A stretch of DNA of 16,867 nucleotides from Mageeibacillus sp. UBA5734. Lineage in GTDB: Bacteria; Bacillota; Clostridia; Saccharofermentanales; UBA5734. The notes below the pieces were generated by a model. It searched no databases, had not been told where the DNA came from, and worked only from the letters and a program-made list of their open reading frames with translations. The stretch covers positions 1 to 16,867 of the forward strand of contig DIGA01000059.1 of assembly GCA_002419365.1 (NCBI GenBank), written 5' to 3'. Positions 1 through 7,009 of this stretch are shown here, piece by piece (position 1 is the stretch's first letter; every line of letters starts with the position of its first letter). A program made the position numbers and the translations under genes.

Positions 1-1135
1 TCTGCTCGTCGCCGATATCGGCCAGCACCTGGTCAAATACGGAAACCTGGGACCCATCACGGGCCGGGATTTGCAGGCCTGCCATCGCCATCAGACAAAA
101 CAGGCCGCAGGTTTTGAGTGCGACGGTTTTGCCGCCCGTATTGGGGCCAGTAATAATCAGAGAGTTGAATGCGATTCCGAGCTCGAAATGGATCGGCACG
201 ACCCGGTCTTTCGGGATCAGGGGGTGGCGTGCGGCCTGGAGGAAAATGCGGCCTTCGTCATTGACCAGGGGCATCATCGCCTGCTGTTTCAGAGCCAGCC
301 GGCCTTTAGCCATCAGGAAATCAAGTTCGGCCAGGATATTGGCATTGGCGACGAGCAGGTCGGCCGAATCAGCCACCAGGCCAGACAGCTCGATCAGGAT
401 GCGTTCAATCTCCTCGCGTTCAAGGCCCATCAGCTCGCGGATCTTGTTGTTGAGTTCAACGACTGGCAAGGGTTCGACAAAAAGCGTCGATCCACTGGCA
501 GAGGTATCATGGACCAGGCCGGGGATGCTGCCGCGGTGCTCAGCTTTGACCGGCACAACATAGCGGTCACCGCGCAGGGTGACGAGCTGTTCCTGCAAGG
601 CCTTGGCCTGGCTGCGCACAATGCGCTGCAGACTCTCCTTGACATCGACCTGAGCCTGGCGAATCCGGCGTCTGAGGCTCGCCAGCTGGCTGCTGGCCGC
701 ATCATGCAGCTCTTCTTCCCCGGCAATGCACTCGTCGAGGCGAGTTTTCAGGGCGCGCTGGGGGCGCAGCTGGGCAATCAGGCCAAAGACGATGCGCTGG
801 CCAGGGCCGTCTTCCGGCAAAGCCAGGCGGACCTTGTCGACGGCGTGGAGAAACGACGCCAGGCGCAGGAATTCATGGATCGCCAGGACCGAGCCGCTGC
901 GAGCCCGGTGGACAGAGGGACGGATCTCACTGATGCCGCCCAGCGGGAGGACGCCTTTTTCCAGGATCAGTTTGACTGCATCTTCAGTCTCGGACTGGCG
1001 TAGCAGCACCGTCTCCAGATCCGGCGAAGGCTGGAGCGCGGCACATAAATCAGCCCCGGGTGCCGAATGCGCCAGGGCTGTCAGGTCTTGGATAATCTTG
1101 TCGTATTCGAGAATGGTCAGGGAACGTGTGTCCAT
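1..1135 (-). CDS. mutS2: Endonuclease MutS2 (N-terminal part, runs off left edge)
   Basis: MutS2 is a MutS-family ATPase. In Firmicutes it is linked to suppression of recombination and to rescue of collided ribosomes. It lacks the mismatch-reading domain of MutS. About 378 residues are visible, starting MDTRSLTILEYDKI, the typical MutS2 opening. The core contains a clamp-like helical region, and the Walker A motif GPNTGGKT lies at about residues 330-337, followed by KTCGLFCLMAMAGLQIPA and then VFDQVLADIGDEQ at the window edge. The rest of the ATPase and the expected C-terminal Smr nuclease domain lie outside the window. The ATG at 1135 shares its A with the TAA stop of pgsA (TAATG) and is preceded by AAAGG, so translation is probably coupled to pgsA. 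No intact reading-frame problem is seen. The plus-strand ORFs across this region are shadows. Confidence 0.93.
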   Translation of the reverse strand, partial: MDTRSLTILEYDKIIQDLTALAHSAPGADLCAALQPSPDLETVLLRQSETEDAVKLILEKGVLPLGGISEIRPSVHRARSGSVLAIHEFLRLASFLHAVDKVRLALPEDGPGQRIVFGLIAQLRPQRALKTRLDECIAGEEELHDAASSQLASLRRRIRQAQVDVKESLQRIVRSQAKALQEQLVTLRGDRYVVPVKAEHRGSIPGLVHDTSASGSTLFVEPLPVVELNNKIRELMGLEREEIERILIELSGLVADSADLLVANANILAELDFLMAKGRLALKQQAMMPLVNDEGRIFLQAARHPLIPKDRVVPIHFELGIAFNSLIITGPNTGGKTVALKTCGLFCLMAMAGLQIPARDGSQVSVFDQVLADIGDEQ

Positions 1136-1692
1136 TAGCTACCTTTGTGGTGTCGTAAATGTGGAATCATGAACTGGATGCCATAGAGCAGGTAGACTAC
1201 CAGTGCCCAGGCAACCGGAACGGCGAAAATGAAGTTGGCCAGATGCTGCTGGTCTGCAGGCAATACAAACAGGGAGGCAAAGGCGGCGACAAAAAGCACC
1301 GTCCCCAGCTTGCCGTACCAGCGCGCCTGGACGATGACCTTGCGCTTTTTCAAGAGAAAATAGCCGCCGATCACCATCATGAATTCCTTGGCAAAAATGA
1401 AGGCCGGAACCCAGGCCGGCAAACGGCCGGTCAAGGTCATGGTCAGAGCCGTTGTCAGCTGGAAAACCTTGTCGACAAACGGGTCAAAGACGCGTCCGAA
1501 GTCGGATGTCTGATTGTAATGCCGTGCGATGTAGCCATCCAGGATGTCTGTGGTCCAGATGCCGACAAAAAAAACAAACGCCAGCGTGTTGTGTGACGCG
1601 CCGGCACTGATCGCCCAGGCCATGAAGGGAATGGCTACAAGGCGCAGCATCGTCAGGTAATTCGGAATCGTGGGCTCAAATCGCAATTTCAT
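1135..1692 (-). CDS. pgsA: CDP-alcohol phosphatidyltransferase, probably phosphatidylglycerophosphate synthase
   Basis: Integral membrane enzyme of 185 residues. The family transfers a phosphatidyl group from CDP-diacylglycerol to an alcohol; in PgsA this is glycerol-3-phosphate, the first committed step to phosphatidylglycerol and cardiolipin. The signature D-x2-DG-x2-AR-x8-G-x3-D-x3-D is complete (from TTDILDGYIAR to DPFVDKV). Several hydrophobic segments follow, as expected for this family. The start MKLRFEPTIPNYLTMLRL aligns with the usual PgsA opening. An upstream in-frame GTG (1755) and ATG (1737) exist, but neither has a ribosome binding site and both lie upstream of the promoter's transcription start. 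The ATG at 1692 also has no Shine-Dalgarno sequence, because the predicted mRNA starts on it. The acceptor alcohol cannot be proved from sequence; PgsA is the best guess from length and opening. It is followed directly by mutS2. Confidence 0.88.
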   Translation of the reverse strand: MKLRFEPTIPNYLTMLRLVAIPFMAWAISAGASHNTLAFVFFVGIWTTDILDGYIARHYNQTSDFGRVFDPFVDKVFQLTTALTMTLTGRLPAWVPAFIFAKEFMMVIGGYFLLKKRKVIVQARWYGKLGTVLFVAAFASLFVLPADQQHLANFIFAVPVAWALVVYLLYGIQFMIPHLRHHKGS

Positions 1693-1698
1693 AGAGGC

Positions 1699-1727
1699 AT
1701 TATAGCAATCTTGACTGAGGGACTCAA
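1699..1727 (-). promoter_or_regulatory. Sigma-A promoter of pgsA-mutS2, predicts a leaderless mRNA
   Basis: On the minus strand TTGAGT (1727-1722) is followed by a 17-base spacer and a perfect TATAAT (1704-1699). Six bases then lead to the A of the pgsA ATG at 1692, which is where transcription would be expected to begin. Confidence 0.7.
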
Positions 1728-1776
1728 GCACGGTCATTTTCGTTATAAATAGCACACTTTTTCGTAATTATTGTGG

Positions 1777-1782
1777 TATACT
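1777..1782 (+). promoter_or_regulatory. Extended -10 promoter for surface protein 1
   Basis: TGG followed by TATACT gives an extended -10 element. No good -35 is visible at the right spacing. The expected transcription start, near 1789, coincides with the 5' end of the riboswitch aptamer. It is divergent from the pgsA promoter about 75 bp away. Confidence 0.55.
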
Positions 1783-1789
1783 ATAGACA

Positions 1790-1887
1790 ACAAGGGGGCT
1801 TAGAAGCTAAGGAATTATCTGGACGCTTTTCCTTGGCCGAGCCAATAGCGTAACCGACTTTGTATTCGAGGCAAGGTCGGTTTTTTT
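1790..1887 (+). promoter_or_regulatory. Cyclic di-GMP-II riboswitch, copy 1
   Basis: Class II c-di-GMP riboswitches couple the second messenger to downstream transcription. P1 is ACAAGG (1790-1795) with CTTTGT (1858-1863). GCTAAGG (1806-1812) pairs with CCTTGGC (1831-1837). ACGC (1823-1826) pairs with GCGT (1848-1851) and is followed by AACCGAC. The span from ACGC to GCGT is 29 nt, the same in all three copies of this window and in the Clostridium acetobutylicum class II aptamer as I remember it. Conserved blocks are GGACGCTT, GAGCC and TAGCGTAACCG. The 3' strand of P1 is also the 5' arm of the terminator, so aptamer folding and termination exclude one another. Ligand binding should therefore allow read-through (ON switch). 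Confidence 0.85.
1852..1887 (+). terminator. Intrinsic terminator of riboswitch copy 1
   Basis: AACCGACTTTG (1852-1862) pairs with CAAGGTCGGTT (1872-1882), 11 bp with one G-U, and the stem is followed by a run of T to 1887. It overlaps the aptamer's 3' end and acts as its expression platform. Confidence 0.85.
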
Positions 1888-1913
1888 GCACCCTGGAAAG
1901 GAGGGTGGACACC

Positions 1914-3680
1914 ATGAAACGGAAAAGTAGTCCTATAAGAAAGGTCGTCTCGTTGTTCGTGATGCTGGTGTTTGTATTAGGTACGATGTCGTTTGTCAGC
2001 GCAGGTGAATATGAATATGCGGAAAGCGAAGCAGGTGTAGAGCCAGATTACAATAGTGATAATTTCATCCATATTGATGATACTCATATTGATGATACTA
2101 AGATTACTTTTGACCAATATGATCCGCCATCGGGTGAATATAAGCTTGATGAAAACCATCAAGTTGAAATCAACGGCATAACATACAAAGTTAATGTTTC
2201 AATAGACCAGACTGGACGTTTTCTTAGCTTTAACGTCGAAGGCGGTTATGAAATTGTCAAGCATGTCTATGTCAAAGGCGGCCCTGGCTATTTCGTATAC
2301 AATTATGGAAATCCAGAAAATGAAGATTCCAAACTCAGATCACCCGATAATGAAGGTGACAATATTCCTCTAATTAGTTGGTATGGAATCATTGTTGTGG
2401 AACCAGAGACCCCCCCACCCCCTGATGAACCCGCAATCAATGTCACCAAGGTGGCCGATGATGACTTGATTCCTGCGACCGGACAGGACGTGACCTTCAC
2501 GTTCCGCATCACCAATACGGGGCCCGTCGATGTCGTGGTCACAAGCATCAGCGATAACGTATTTGATGATTTACTGGCGACAGCCGAAACTTTGAATGGT
2601 GGTGAAATTTACCTCGAATCCTCTGATCCTGATGATTATTTCGAATTCACGTACACCGCGATTGATCTCGAGCCAGAAGATGGTTTAGATCCGCACAATA
2701 ATACAGTTGTTGTGACTGCCGATGACATTGATGAACCTGAAACAGATCCGGTTGTTGACGAAGCTAGTGAAACAGTCAGTTTCTACAATCCTGAGGAGCC
2801 GCCGGAACTGAGCATCGCCGTGACGAAAGTTGTCGATGACGACCTGATTCCGTACACAGGACAAGGTGTCACGTTCACCTTCACGATCACCAATACCGGA
2901 CCAGTTGCAGTTATGGTGACCAGTATTTCGGACTCTGTCTTTGGCAATCTCTTGCCTGAAGCGCTGGCGGACAACGATGTAGAAGAAATCTACATCCCTG
3001 CTGCTGGTTCTGTTGGCTTTACATTTGCGACGACACTGAGTTCGACGATAGCATTGACACCCCATACCAATACCATCACGGTCACTGCCGATGATGTGGG
3101 TGATCCTCAGACCGAGCCTGCCACAGCACAGGCCACTGAGATCGTCAATTTCTTCAGTACTCCGCCTCCGCCACCTCCACCTCCGCCTCCGCCACCGCCT
3201 CCTGGTGGACCTGATGTCGATCTGGTCAAGGACGTCAACCTGACCAGTGGCACCGCACCTGCGACATTTGTCTATACCATTACCATCACAAATACCGGTA
3301 ATACCAAATTCTCGATCACAAGCCTGGCCGACACTCAACTGAGCCCGTTACCAGCCAATCTGCAAGAGCTGATCGGTACAGAACTCGAAGTCGGCCAAAG
3401 CGTCAGCCGCACCTATACCGTCCAGCATGACGCAGCTGGCAGCTATCCCAACACAGCAACAGTCAACATCAGTGATATTCGAGGCGTGACTGATTCCGAT
3501 TCGGACACCGAAACTGTAACGGTACTTGAAGTTGAGGGTGCCTTGATGGTCTTTGGTGCTGAAATGCCGACTACCGGTGATAGTGGACCTGATGTCTTTG
3601 CTTTAGCCGGGCTGATTGTCTTGCTGGCATCCGGTGCCGGACTGATTGTCCTTTATAGAAAGCAGGCGATGAAAACCTAG
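1914..3680 (+). CDS. Sortase-anchored surface protein 1 (MPTTG, three DUF11/DUF7507-like domains)
   Basis: 588-residue precursor of a cell-wall-anchored protein; the exact function is unknown and an adhesin or matrix role is inferred. Residues 1-30 form a signal peptide ending SFVSA. Residues about 60-163 form an N-terminal domain with VYVKGGPG...YNY...SKLRSP that is also present in surface protein 3. Three beta-sandwich domains with the ITNTG motif (DUF11/DUF7507-like) follow at about 175-290, 298-413 and 434-538. A 14-proline run (417-430) separates domains 2 and 3. The sorting signal is AEMPTTGD (MPTTG at 551-555), then a hydrophobic segment and YRKQAMKT. The ATG is chosen because AAAGGAGG lies nine bases upstream; the longer upstream in-frame extension would start inside the riboswitch. 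It is expressed behind c-di-GMP-II riboswitch 1 and converges on CAP protein 1. Confidence 0.88.
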   Translation: MKRKSSPIRKVVSLFVMLVFVLGTMSFVSAGEYEYAESEAGVEPDYNSDNFIHIDDTHIDDTKITFDQYDPPSGEYKLDENHQVEINGITYKVNVSIDQTGRFLSFNVEGGYEIVKHVYVKGGPGYFVYNYGNPENEDSKLRSPDNEGDNIPLISWYGIIVVEPETPPPPDEPAINVTKVADDDLIPATGQDVTFTFRITNTGPVDVVVTSISDNVFDDLLATAETLNGGEIYLESSDPDDYFEFTYTAIDLEPEDGLDPHNNTVVVTADDIDEPETDPVVDEASETVSFYNPEEPPELSIAVTKVVDDDLIPYTGQGVTFTFTITNTGPVAVMVTSISDSVFGNLLPEALADNDVEEIYIPAAGSVGFTFATTLSSTIALTPHTNTITVTADDVGDPQTEPATAQATEIVNFFSTPPPPPPPPPPPPPPGGPDVDLVKDVNLTSGTAPATFVYTITITNTGNTKFSITSLADTQLSPLPANLQELIGTELEVGQSVSRTYTVQHDAAGSYPNTATVNISDIRGVTDSDSDTETVTVLEVEGALMVFGAEMPTTGDSGPDVFALAGLIVLLASGAGLIVLYRKQAMKT

Positions 3681-3698
3681 TGCATGAAGAAACCTAAC

Positions 3699-3728
3699 CC
3701 TGGTCGGTCAGACATATGACCTGCCAGG
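3699..3728. terminator. First hairpin between surface protein 1 and CAP protein 1
   Basis: CCTGGT and GGTCA pair with TGACC and GCCAGG around a six-base loop, with one C-U mismatch. It has no T run on the plus strand and probably acts as a stabilising or auxiliary structure next to the stronger hairpin at 3744. Confidence 0.5.
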
Positions 3729-3743
3729 ACCCCCTTGCTGAAA

Positions 3744-3792
3744 GACCCTGCAGTGGATGCACAAGATCCATTGCAGGGTCAATTTTTATTTT
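3744..3792. terminator. Strong, probably bidirectional terminator between converging genes
   Basis: A 15-bp stem (GACCCTGCAGTGGAT with ATCCATTGCAGGGTC, one G-U) closes a seven-base loop and is followed on the plus strand by AATTTTTATTTT. On the minus strand only TTT follows. It lies between the stops of surface protein 1 and CAP protein 1. Confidence 0.82.
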
Positions 3793-3826
3793 GTGCCGAT
3801 CAAAAATAAAAGATAATGGGTGTCGT

Positions 3827-4600
3827 TTAGCCAATAAAAAGCTGTTCGTAATAAGTCGTCCCATTGACCACGGCTTTACTGAAAGCAATTCCCGTAAATG
3901 AGCTATTCAAGATATTCTTGCGATGGGTCGGGGAATTGAGCCAAGCATTGACGATCTGCTCGGCCGAGGCAGCCTGAGTCGGGTCGATGGCGTAATTTTC
4001 GCCACAATAGGATGCGGTCAAGTTAACATCCGCCAGAACGGTATAAAAGGCGTCACCATCGGGTCTCAGATGAGGGGATGGGCTGGCGGGCAATTCACCG
4101 ACTCGAATATCGGCTGCCTGGCAGAGGGTGCTGTGCAAGGACAAGGGCGCTAGGCCATTTTTTTCGCGTGCTGAATTGGTCAGACGAATAAATTCAGATA
4201 GCCAGTCCGCAGACGGGGCTGGCGTTACCACTGGCACAGCGGCAGTCGGAATTTCAGCAGCTGCAGGCGTGGGTTCTGGCTGGTTGATCGGTTGTTGTTT
4301 GACGATCTCTGGTTCGATCTTCTGTTGAGGATTGGAACGGCTTGGCAGATCCAGGCCATTCAAATCTCCAGCAGTTTCATGGACCGGCCACGGATCCTGG
4401 ACGGTGGGAAATTCACCCCACACAGCGTCTTTGGCCTCGGCAATCCAGTTGTCAACTGGGCTGACTCCAGACATTGTTGTCTCGGCTGAAACAGTGGGGA
4501 GGTGAAGACTCAAGATAGCCAGGATGATAATCCCTGTTGTCAATAAAATGCGCAAGGCGGTGGTTCGAGGACATATCAAGGCGGGGGCGGCATTCTTCAA
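3827..4600 (-). CDS. Secreted CAP/SCP-domain protein 1
   Basis: 257-residue exported protein with a C-terminal CAP (SCP/PR-1/YkwD-type) domain. Bacterial members are secreted and mostly of unknown activity. The N-terminus has a membrane-spanning signal segment (LLTTGIIILAILSLHLPTVSA). Next comes the motif IAEAKDAVWGEFP...WP, shared with CAP protein 3, then a Pro/Gln/Ala-rich linker, and the CAP domain from about residue 135. The usual tetrad is present: His177 (SPHLRPDG), Glu201 (GENYA), Glu214 (AEQIV) and His226 (SPTHRKNIL). The protein ends YYEQLFIG. The start is a TTG at 4600 with AAGGA nine bases upstream; there is no in-frame ATG before the signal segment. It faces surface protein 1. Its own promoter lies about 90 bases upstream. 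Confidence 0.85.
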   Translation of the reverse strand: MKNAAPALICPRTTALRILLTTGIIILAILSLHLPTVSAETTMSGVSPVDNWIAEAKDAVWGEFPTVQDPWPVHETAGDLNGLDLPSRSNPQQKIEPEIVKQQPINQPEPTPAAAEIPTAAVPVVTPAPSADWLSEFIRLTNSAREKNGLAPLSLHSTLCQAADIRVGELPASPSPHLRPDGDAFYTVLADVNLTASYCGENYAIDPTQAASAEQIVNAWLNSPTHRKNILNSSFTGIAFSKAVVNGTTYYEQLFIG

Positions 4601-4694
4601 GGGTCTGGTTCCTTTCAGAGGACATATTTAACAACGTAGAACAAATAATTGTTCCAACCGGCAAAAACACTTCGTGTTCTGCAGAATGATCGTA

Positions 4695-4723
4695 CTTATA
4701 CAATAAAACGATAGCTAAATCAA
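4695..4723 (-). promoter_or_regulatory. Promoter of CAP protein 1
   Basis: On the minus strand TTGATT (4723-4718), a 17-base spacer and TATAAG (4700-4695). The predicted leader to the TTG start is about 88 nt. It holds two small hairpins (GCAGAACAC with GTGTTTTTGC, and GAACAA with TTGTTC) but matches no riboswitch I recognise. Confidence 0.55.
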
Positions 4724-4938
4724 GCCTATCAAGAGGAGTTTGTCATTATTAGAACATGACTTTTACTTATCGTGTTTTAGCTATAGTTATATTGGCGTTA
4801 GCAAAATAAAAACATAAATCGAATTTAATCGCTAGACATATTGTAAATATGACATCTAACATATACAATTATGACATGAACCTGTAATATTTTTACCGTC
4901 TGCAACATTCATGTAACAAACCGAACGAAAAACGACTC
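4724..4938. other. AT-rich divergent regulatory region with palindromes
   Basis: No gene is visible. This is the divergent spacer between CAP protein 1 and surface protein 2 and is much richer in A/T than the flanking genes. It holds a perfect 6-3-6 palindrome CATATTgtaAATATG (4837-4851), two TATGACAT direct repeats 22 bp apart (4848-4855 and 4870-4877) and a GTCAT/ATGAC inverted pair (4742-4760). These are candidate operators for an unknown regulator. Confidence 0.4.
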
Positions 4939-4944
4939 TATTAT
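4939..4944 (+). promoter_or_regulatory. Possible -10 element for surface protein 2
   Basis: TATTAT sits about 17 bases before the start of the class II riboswitch aptamer. No convincing -35 is present, so the exact promoter is uncertain. Confidence 0.35.
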
Positions 4945-4960
4945 GAATAGAAACACAATC

Positions 4961-5055
4961 GAATGGGGGCTGTGAAGCTCAGGGAGTATTTGGACGCTTT
5001 TCCTGAGTGGAGCCGGTAGCGTAACCGACCTTTTTTTATTTGGGGTCGGTTTTTT
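4961..5055 (+). promoter_or_regulatory. Cyclic di-GMP-II riboswitch, copy 2
   Basis: Same architecture as copy 1. GCTCAGG (4977-4983) faces CCTGAGT (5002-5008), with CTCAGG/CCTGAG fully paired. ACGC (4994-4997) pairs with GCGT (5019-5022), followed by AACCGACC. The stem sequences differ from copies 1 and 3 but keep pairing, which supports a conserved RNA fold. P1 (GAATGG with CCTTTT) is weak, with one mismatch. The leader ends in an intrinsic terminator and lies upstream of a sortase substrate, as in the other copies. Confidence 0.82.
5023..5055 (+). terminator. Intrinsic terminator of riboswitch copy 2
   Basis: AACCGACC (5023-5030) pairs perfectly with GGTCGGTT (5044-5051) and is followed by a T run to 5055. 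The 5' arm is the conserved 3' end of the aptamer. Confidence 0.85.
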
Positions 5056-5322
5056 GTATTTAAACACGACGGCAGGAGAGCAGGGTGCAAGAACTGAACA
5101 AACCTAGTCCATACACTGGCTACAGAAACCTGAAGTACTAGTGCCAGTCACCAATAAAGATAGACACAGGGTGTCATCGATCATCTGGAGGTGGTCTTTA
5201 CGAGAGTTGATGTTAGCCAAAGAGATTTATTAGCCTGTGATCTGATCTGATCATTACTGAACCGCACTATTTGGTTGTGATTCCTCTGATTCTCTGACAT
5301 GTAATTCATCAACATTTTTTTC
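5056..5322 (+). other. Unusually long leader between riboswitch 2 and its gene
   Basis: About 280 bases separate the riboswitch terminator from the ATG of surface protein 2, against 26 in cassette 1 and 35 in cassette 3. A GGAG six bases before a GTG (5085) opens an 18-codon frame ending TAG, which may be a remnant or chance. A small GACAC/GTGTC hairpin and a TGATC-rich stretch (TGATCTGATCTGATC) are also seen. I see no gene, tRNA or known RNA element. Confidence 0.4.
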
Positions 5323-5338
5323 AAGGAGGACAAATATC

Positions 5339-6907
5339 ATGAACATGACTTCGTACAGAAATCTCTACAAAAAATTCGTATTTATTTTGGTTGTAATTTT
5401 TACTTTATCAATGTTTTCTGGTTTGACATTTGCAGTCAATGATCCATCAGGTACTCTATCAGCTTGGCGAACAAGTTGGCAAACAGGTAGCATTAATGGT
5501 GATGAGGGCGAAAATTTAACTTTTCGTTACATACCAGGGGATCTAACAAAAGAAATTTCAATACAGTTGGATTACATCAGCAAAAACAGTCAAATTATTG
5601 GACTCGATAGTTCATCATCTTGGTTCATAAGCAAATCTTCTGACCTGCCTCTTAATGAGATTATAAATGATACAAACATTTTAAAATTCACTCCAATTGT
5701 CAATGGACCGTCTTTCATTTCAAATTCAGGTTCAGGCATACTTGAATATACAGTGAGTTTTCCAAGTAATTTGCCGTCTTTAACTTCAAATGAAAAATGG
5801 GCTCTATACTTCACCTCACACTTGAGTGAAACCGGTACTGAAAATCAGTATTTAGACAATGGAACTGAGGTTACTAAAGGATCGTCATATTGGCCAGGAA
5901 AGTCCTTACAGTTGACGGCAAATGGTAATACAATTGCTATTGGTGTTAATAAACCAGCACTTACCGTTGTCAAGAGCAGCACGACCACAACCATTACATC
6001 TGCAGACCAGGTTGTGCCTTACACCTTTGCTGTTGAGAACACAGGTAATGTTGGTCTAACCAATCTTGATGTTGATGATCAGCTCCTTGACAGCGATGCA
6101 TCCTACGTCTCCGGTGATGATGATAATGATGATGTCTTGGACGTTGATGAGATTTGGATTTACTCAGGTATTCGCACTGTCACGGTTGATGATTTGGATG
6201 CTGTTACTTTGGACAATACCGTATCTGTCACTTGCAGCCAAATCACCACTCCTGTTACCGATGATCTGAGTATTACGATCGAAGTGCCCGATGATGACGA
6301 CGACGATGAAGATGAAGACGAAGACACAGATACCCCGTCAATGACTGTTGAGAAAACCAGTACAACAAATGTCATCACGGGTGTCGGAGAAATCACATAT
6401 CAATTCGCTGTTGAGAACACAGGTAATGTTGGTCTAACCAATCTTGATGTTGATGATCAGCTCCTTGACAGCGATGCATCCTACGTCTCCGGTGATGATG
6501 ATAATGATGATGTCTTGGACGTTGATGAGATTTGGATTTACTCAGGTATTCGCACTGTCACGGTTGATGATTTGGATGCTGTTACTTTGGACAATACCGT
6601 ATCTGTCACTTGCAGCCAAATCACCACTCCTGTTACCGATGATCTGAGTATTACGATCGAAGTGCCCGATGATGACGACGACGATGAAGATGAAGATGAA
6701 GATGAAGACGGCGGTGGTGGCGGTGGAAATCCATCCACACTCAATGTCCAGTCTGCAAATTTCCTCGAAGTCCATGCAGGCGAGATCCCGCAAACGGGCG
6801 ACACCAGCAATGCTCCCTTTGCCGCTGGCGGCCTGCTGTTCCTCCTCTTCTCTGGCCTGGGCCTCTATGGCTGGTTCAGAAAAGAACAAAAGGAATCTGA
6901 GTCCTAG
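5339..6907 (+). CDS. Sortase-anchored surface protein 2 (IPQTG, twin DUF11/DUF7507-like domains)
   Basis: 522-residue precursor of a wall-anchored protein of unknown function. The signal peptide ends TFA (about residue 32). A unique N-terminal region (about 33-203) follows that I do not recognise; it is Ser/Asn-rich and predicted to be beta-rich. Next are two nearly identical immunoglobulin-like domains with the VENTGNVGLTNLDV motif and an Asp-rich loop (GDDDNDDVLDVDE) that resembles a calcium-binding DxDxDG loop. Each is followed by an acidic linker of alternating Asp/Glu. A Gly run and then IPQTGD (483-488), a hydrophobic segment and WFRKEQKESES form the sorting signal. The ATG has AAGGAGGA at 5323-5330. 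The gene is noticeably more A/T-rich in its first 600 bases than its C-terminal end, suggesting a mosaic origin. It lies behind c-di-GMP-II riboswitch 2 and converges on CAP protein 2. Confidence 0.87.
   Translation: MNMTSYRNLYKKFVFILVVIFTLSMFSGLTFAVNDPSGTLSAWRTSWQTGSINGDEGENLTFRYIPGDLTKEISIQLDYISKNSQIIGLDSSSSWFISKSSDLPLNEIINDTNILKFTPIVNGPSFISNSGSGILEYTVSFPSNLPSLTSNEKWALYFTSHLSETGTENQYLDNGTEVTKGSSYWPGKSLQLTANGNTIAIGVNKPALTVVKSSTTTTITSADQVVPYTFAVENTGNVGLTNLDVDDQLLDSDASYVSGDDDNDDVLDVDEIWIYSGIRTVTVDDLDAVTLDNTVSVTCSQITTPVTDDLSITIEVPDDDDDDEDEDEDTDTPSMTVEKTSTTNVITGVGEITYQFAVENTGNVGLTNLDVDDQLLDSDASYVSGDDDNDDVLDVDEIWIYSGIRTVTVDDLDAVTLDNTVSVTCSQITTPVTDDLSITIEVPDDDDDDEDEDEDEDGGGGGGNPSTLNVQSANFLEVHAGEIPQTGDTSNAPFAAGGLLFLLFSGLGLYGWFRKEQKESES
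6029..6318 (+). repeat. 290-bp perfect direct repeat, copy A
   Basis: Identical base for base to 6407-6696 at an offset of 378 bp (126 codons, in frame). It encodes most of the first immunoglobulin-like domain and the start of its acidic linker (residues about 231-327). Confidence 0.95.
6407..6696 (+). repeat. 290-bp perfect direct repeat, copy B
   Basis: Second copy of the 6029-6318 unit. The preceding about 88 bp of each unit (TVVKSSTTTTITS against TVEKTSTTNVITG) have diverged, so identity is confined to a block. This suggests recent duplication or gene conversion within the gene. Confidence 0.95.
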
Positions 6908-6934
6908 CTTTAACACAGTATTTATCAGCAAACA

Positions 6935-6963
6935 GGGGAGTCGATCAAACGGCTCCCCTTTCC
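6935..6963 (+). terminator. Terminator after surface protein 2
   Basis: GGGGAGTCG pairs with CGGCTCCCC (9 bp, one G-U) around ATCAAA and is followed by TTT and further T-rich sequence. It lies between surface protein 2 and the stop of CAP protein 2. Confidence 0.8.
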
Positions 6964-7009
6964 ATTTCCCTGTTTTTGGCATTTTATCAGGAGCTGCCCG
7001 TTGCGATCC

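Noticed and set aside
71..1003. 310-residue plus-strand open frame across mutS2
   Set aside because: It lies opposite a clear MutS2 reading frame with a Walker A motif, has no ribosome binding site, and its protein resembles no family I know. It is an antisense shadow of G/C-rich coding sequence.
1693..1755. Upstream GTG or ATG starts for pgsA
   Set aside because: They lack ribosome binding sites, lie over the promoter, and add residues not typical of the family.
1860..1913. N-terminal extension of surface protein 1 beginning inside the terminator
   Set aside because: It would start within the terminator stem; the ATG at 1914 has a strong ribosome binding site and opens a normal signal peptide.
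5085..5141. Eighteen-codon GTG frame in the leader of surface protein 2
   Set aside because: It has a plausible GGAG site, but nothing in the encoded peptide supports a function and length alone is weak evidence. It is mentioned only under the leader entry.
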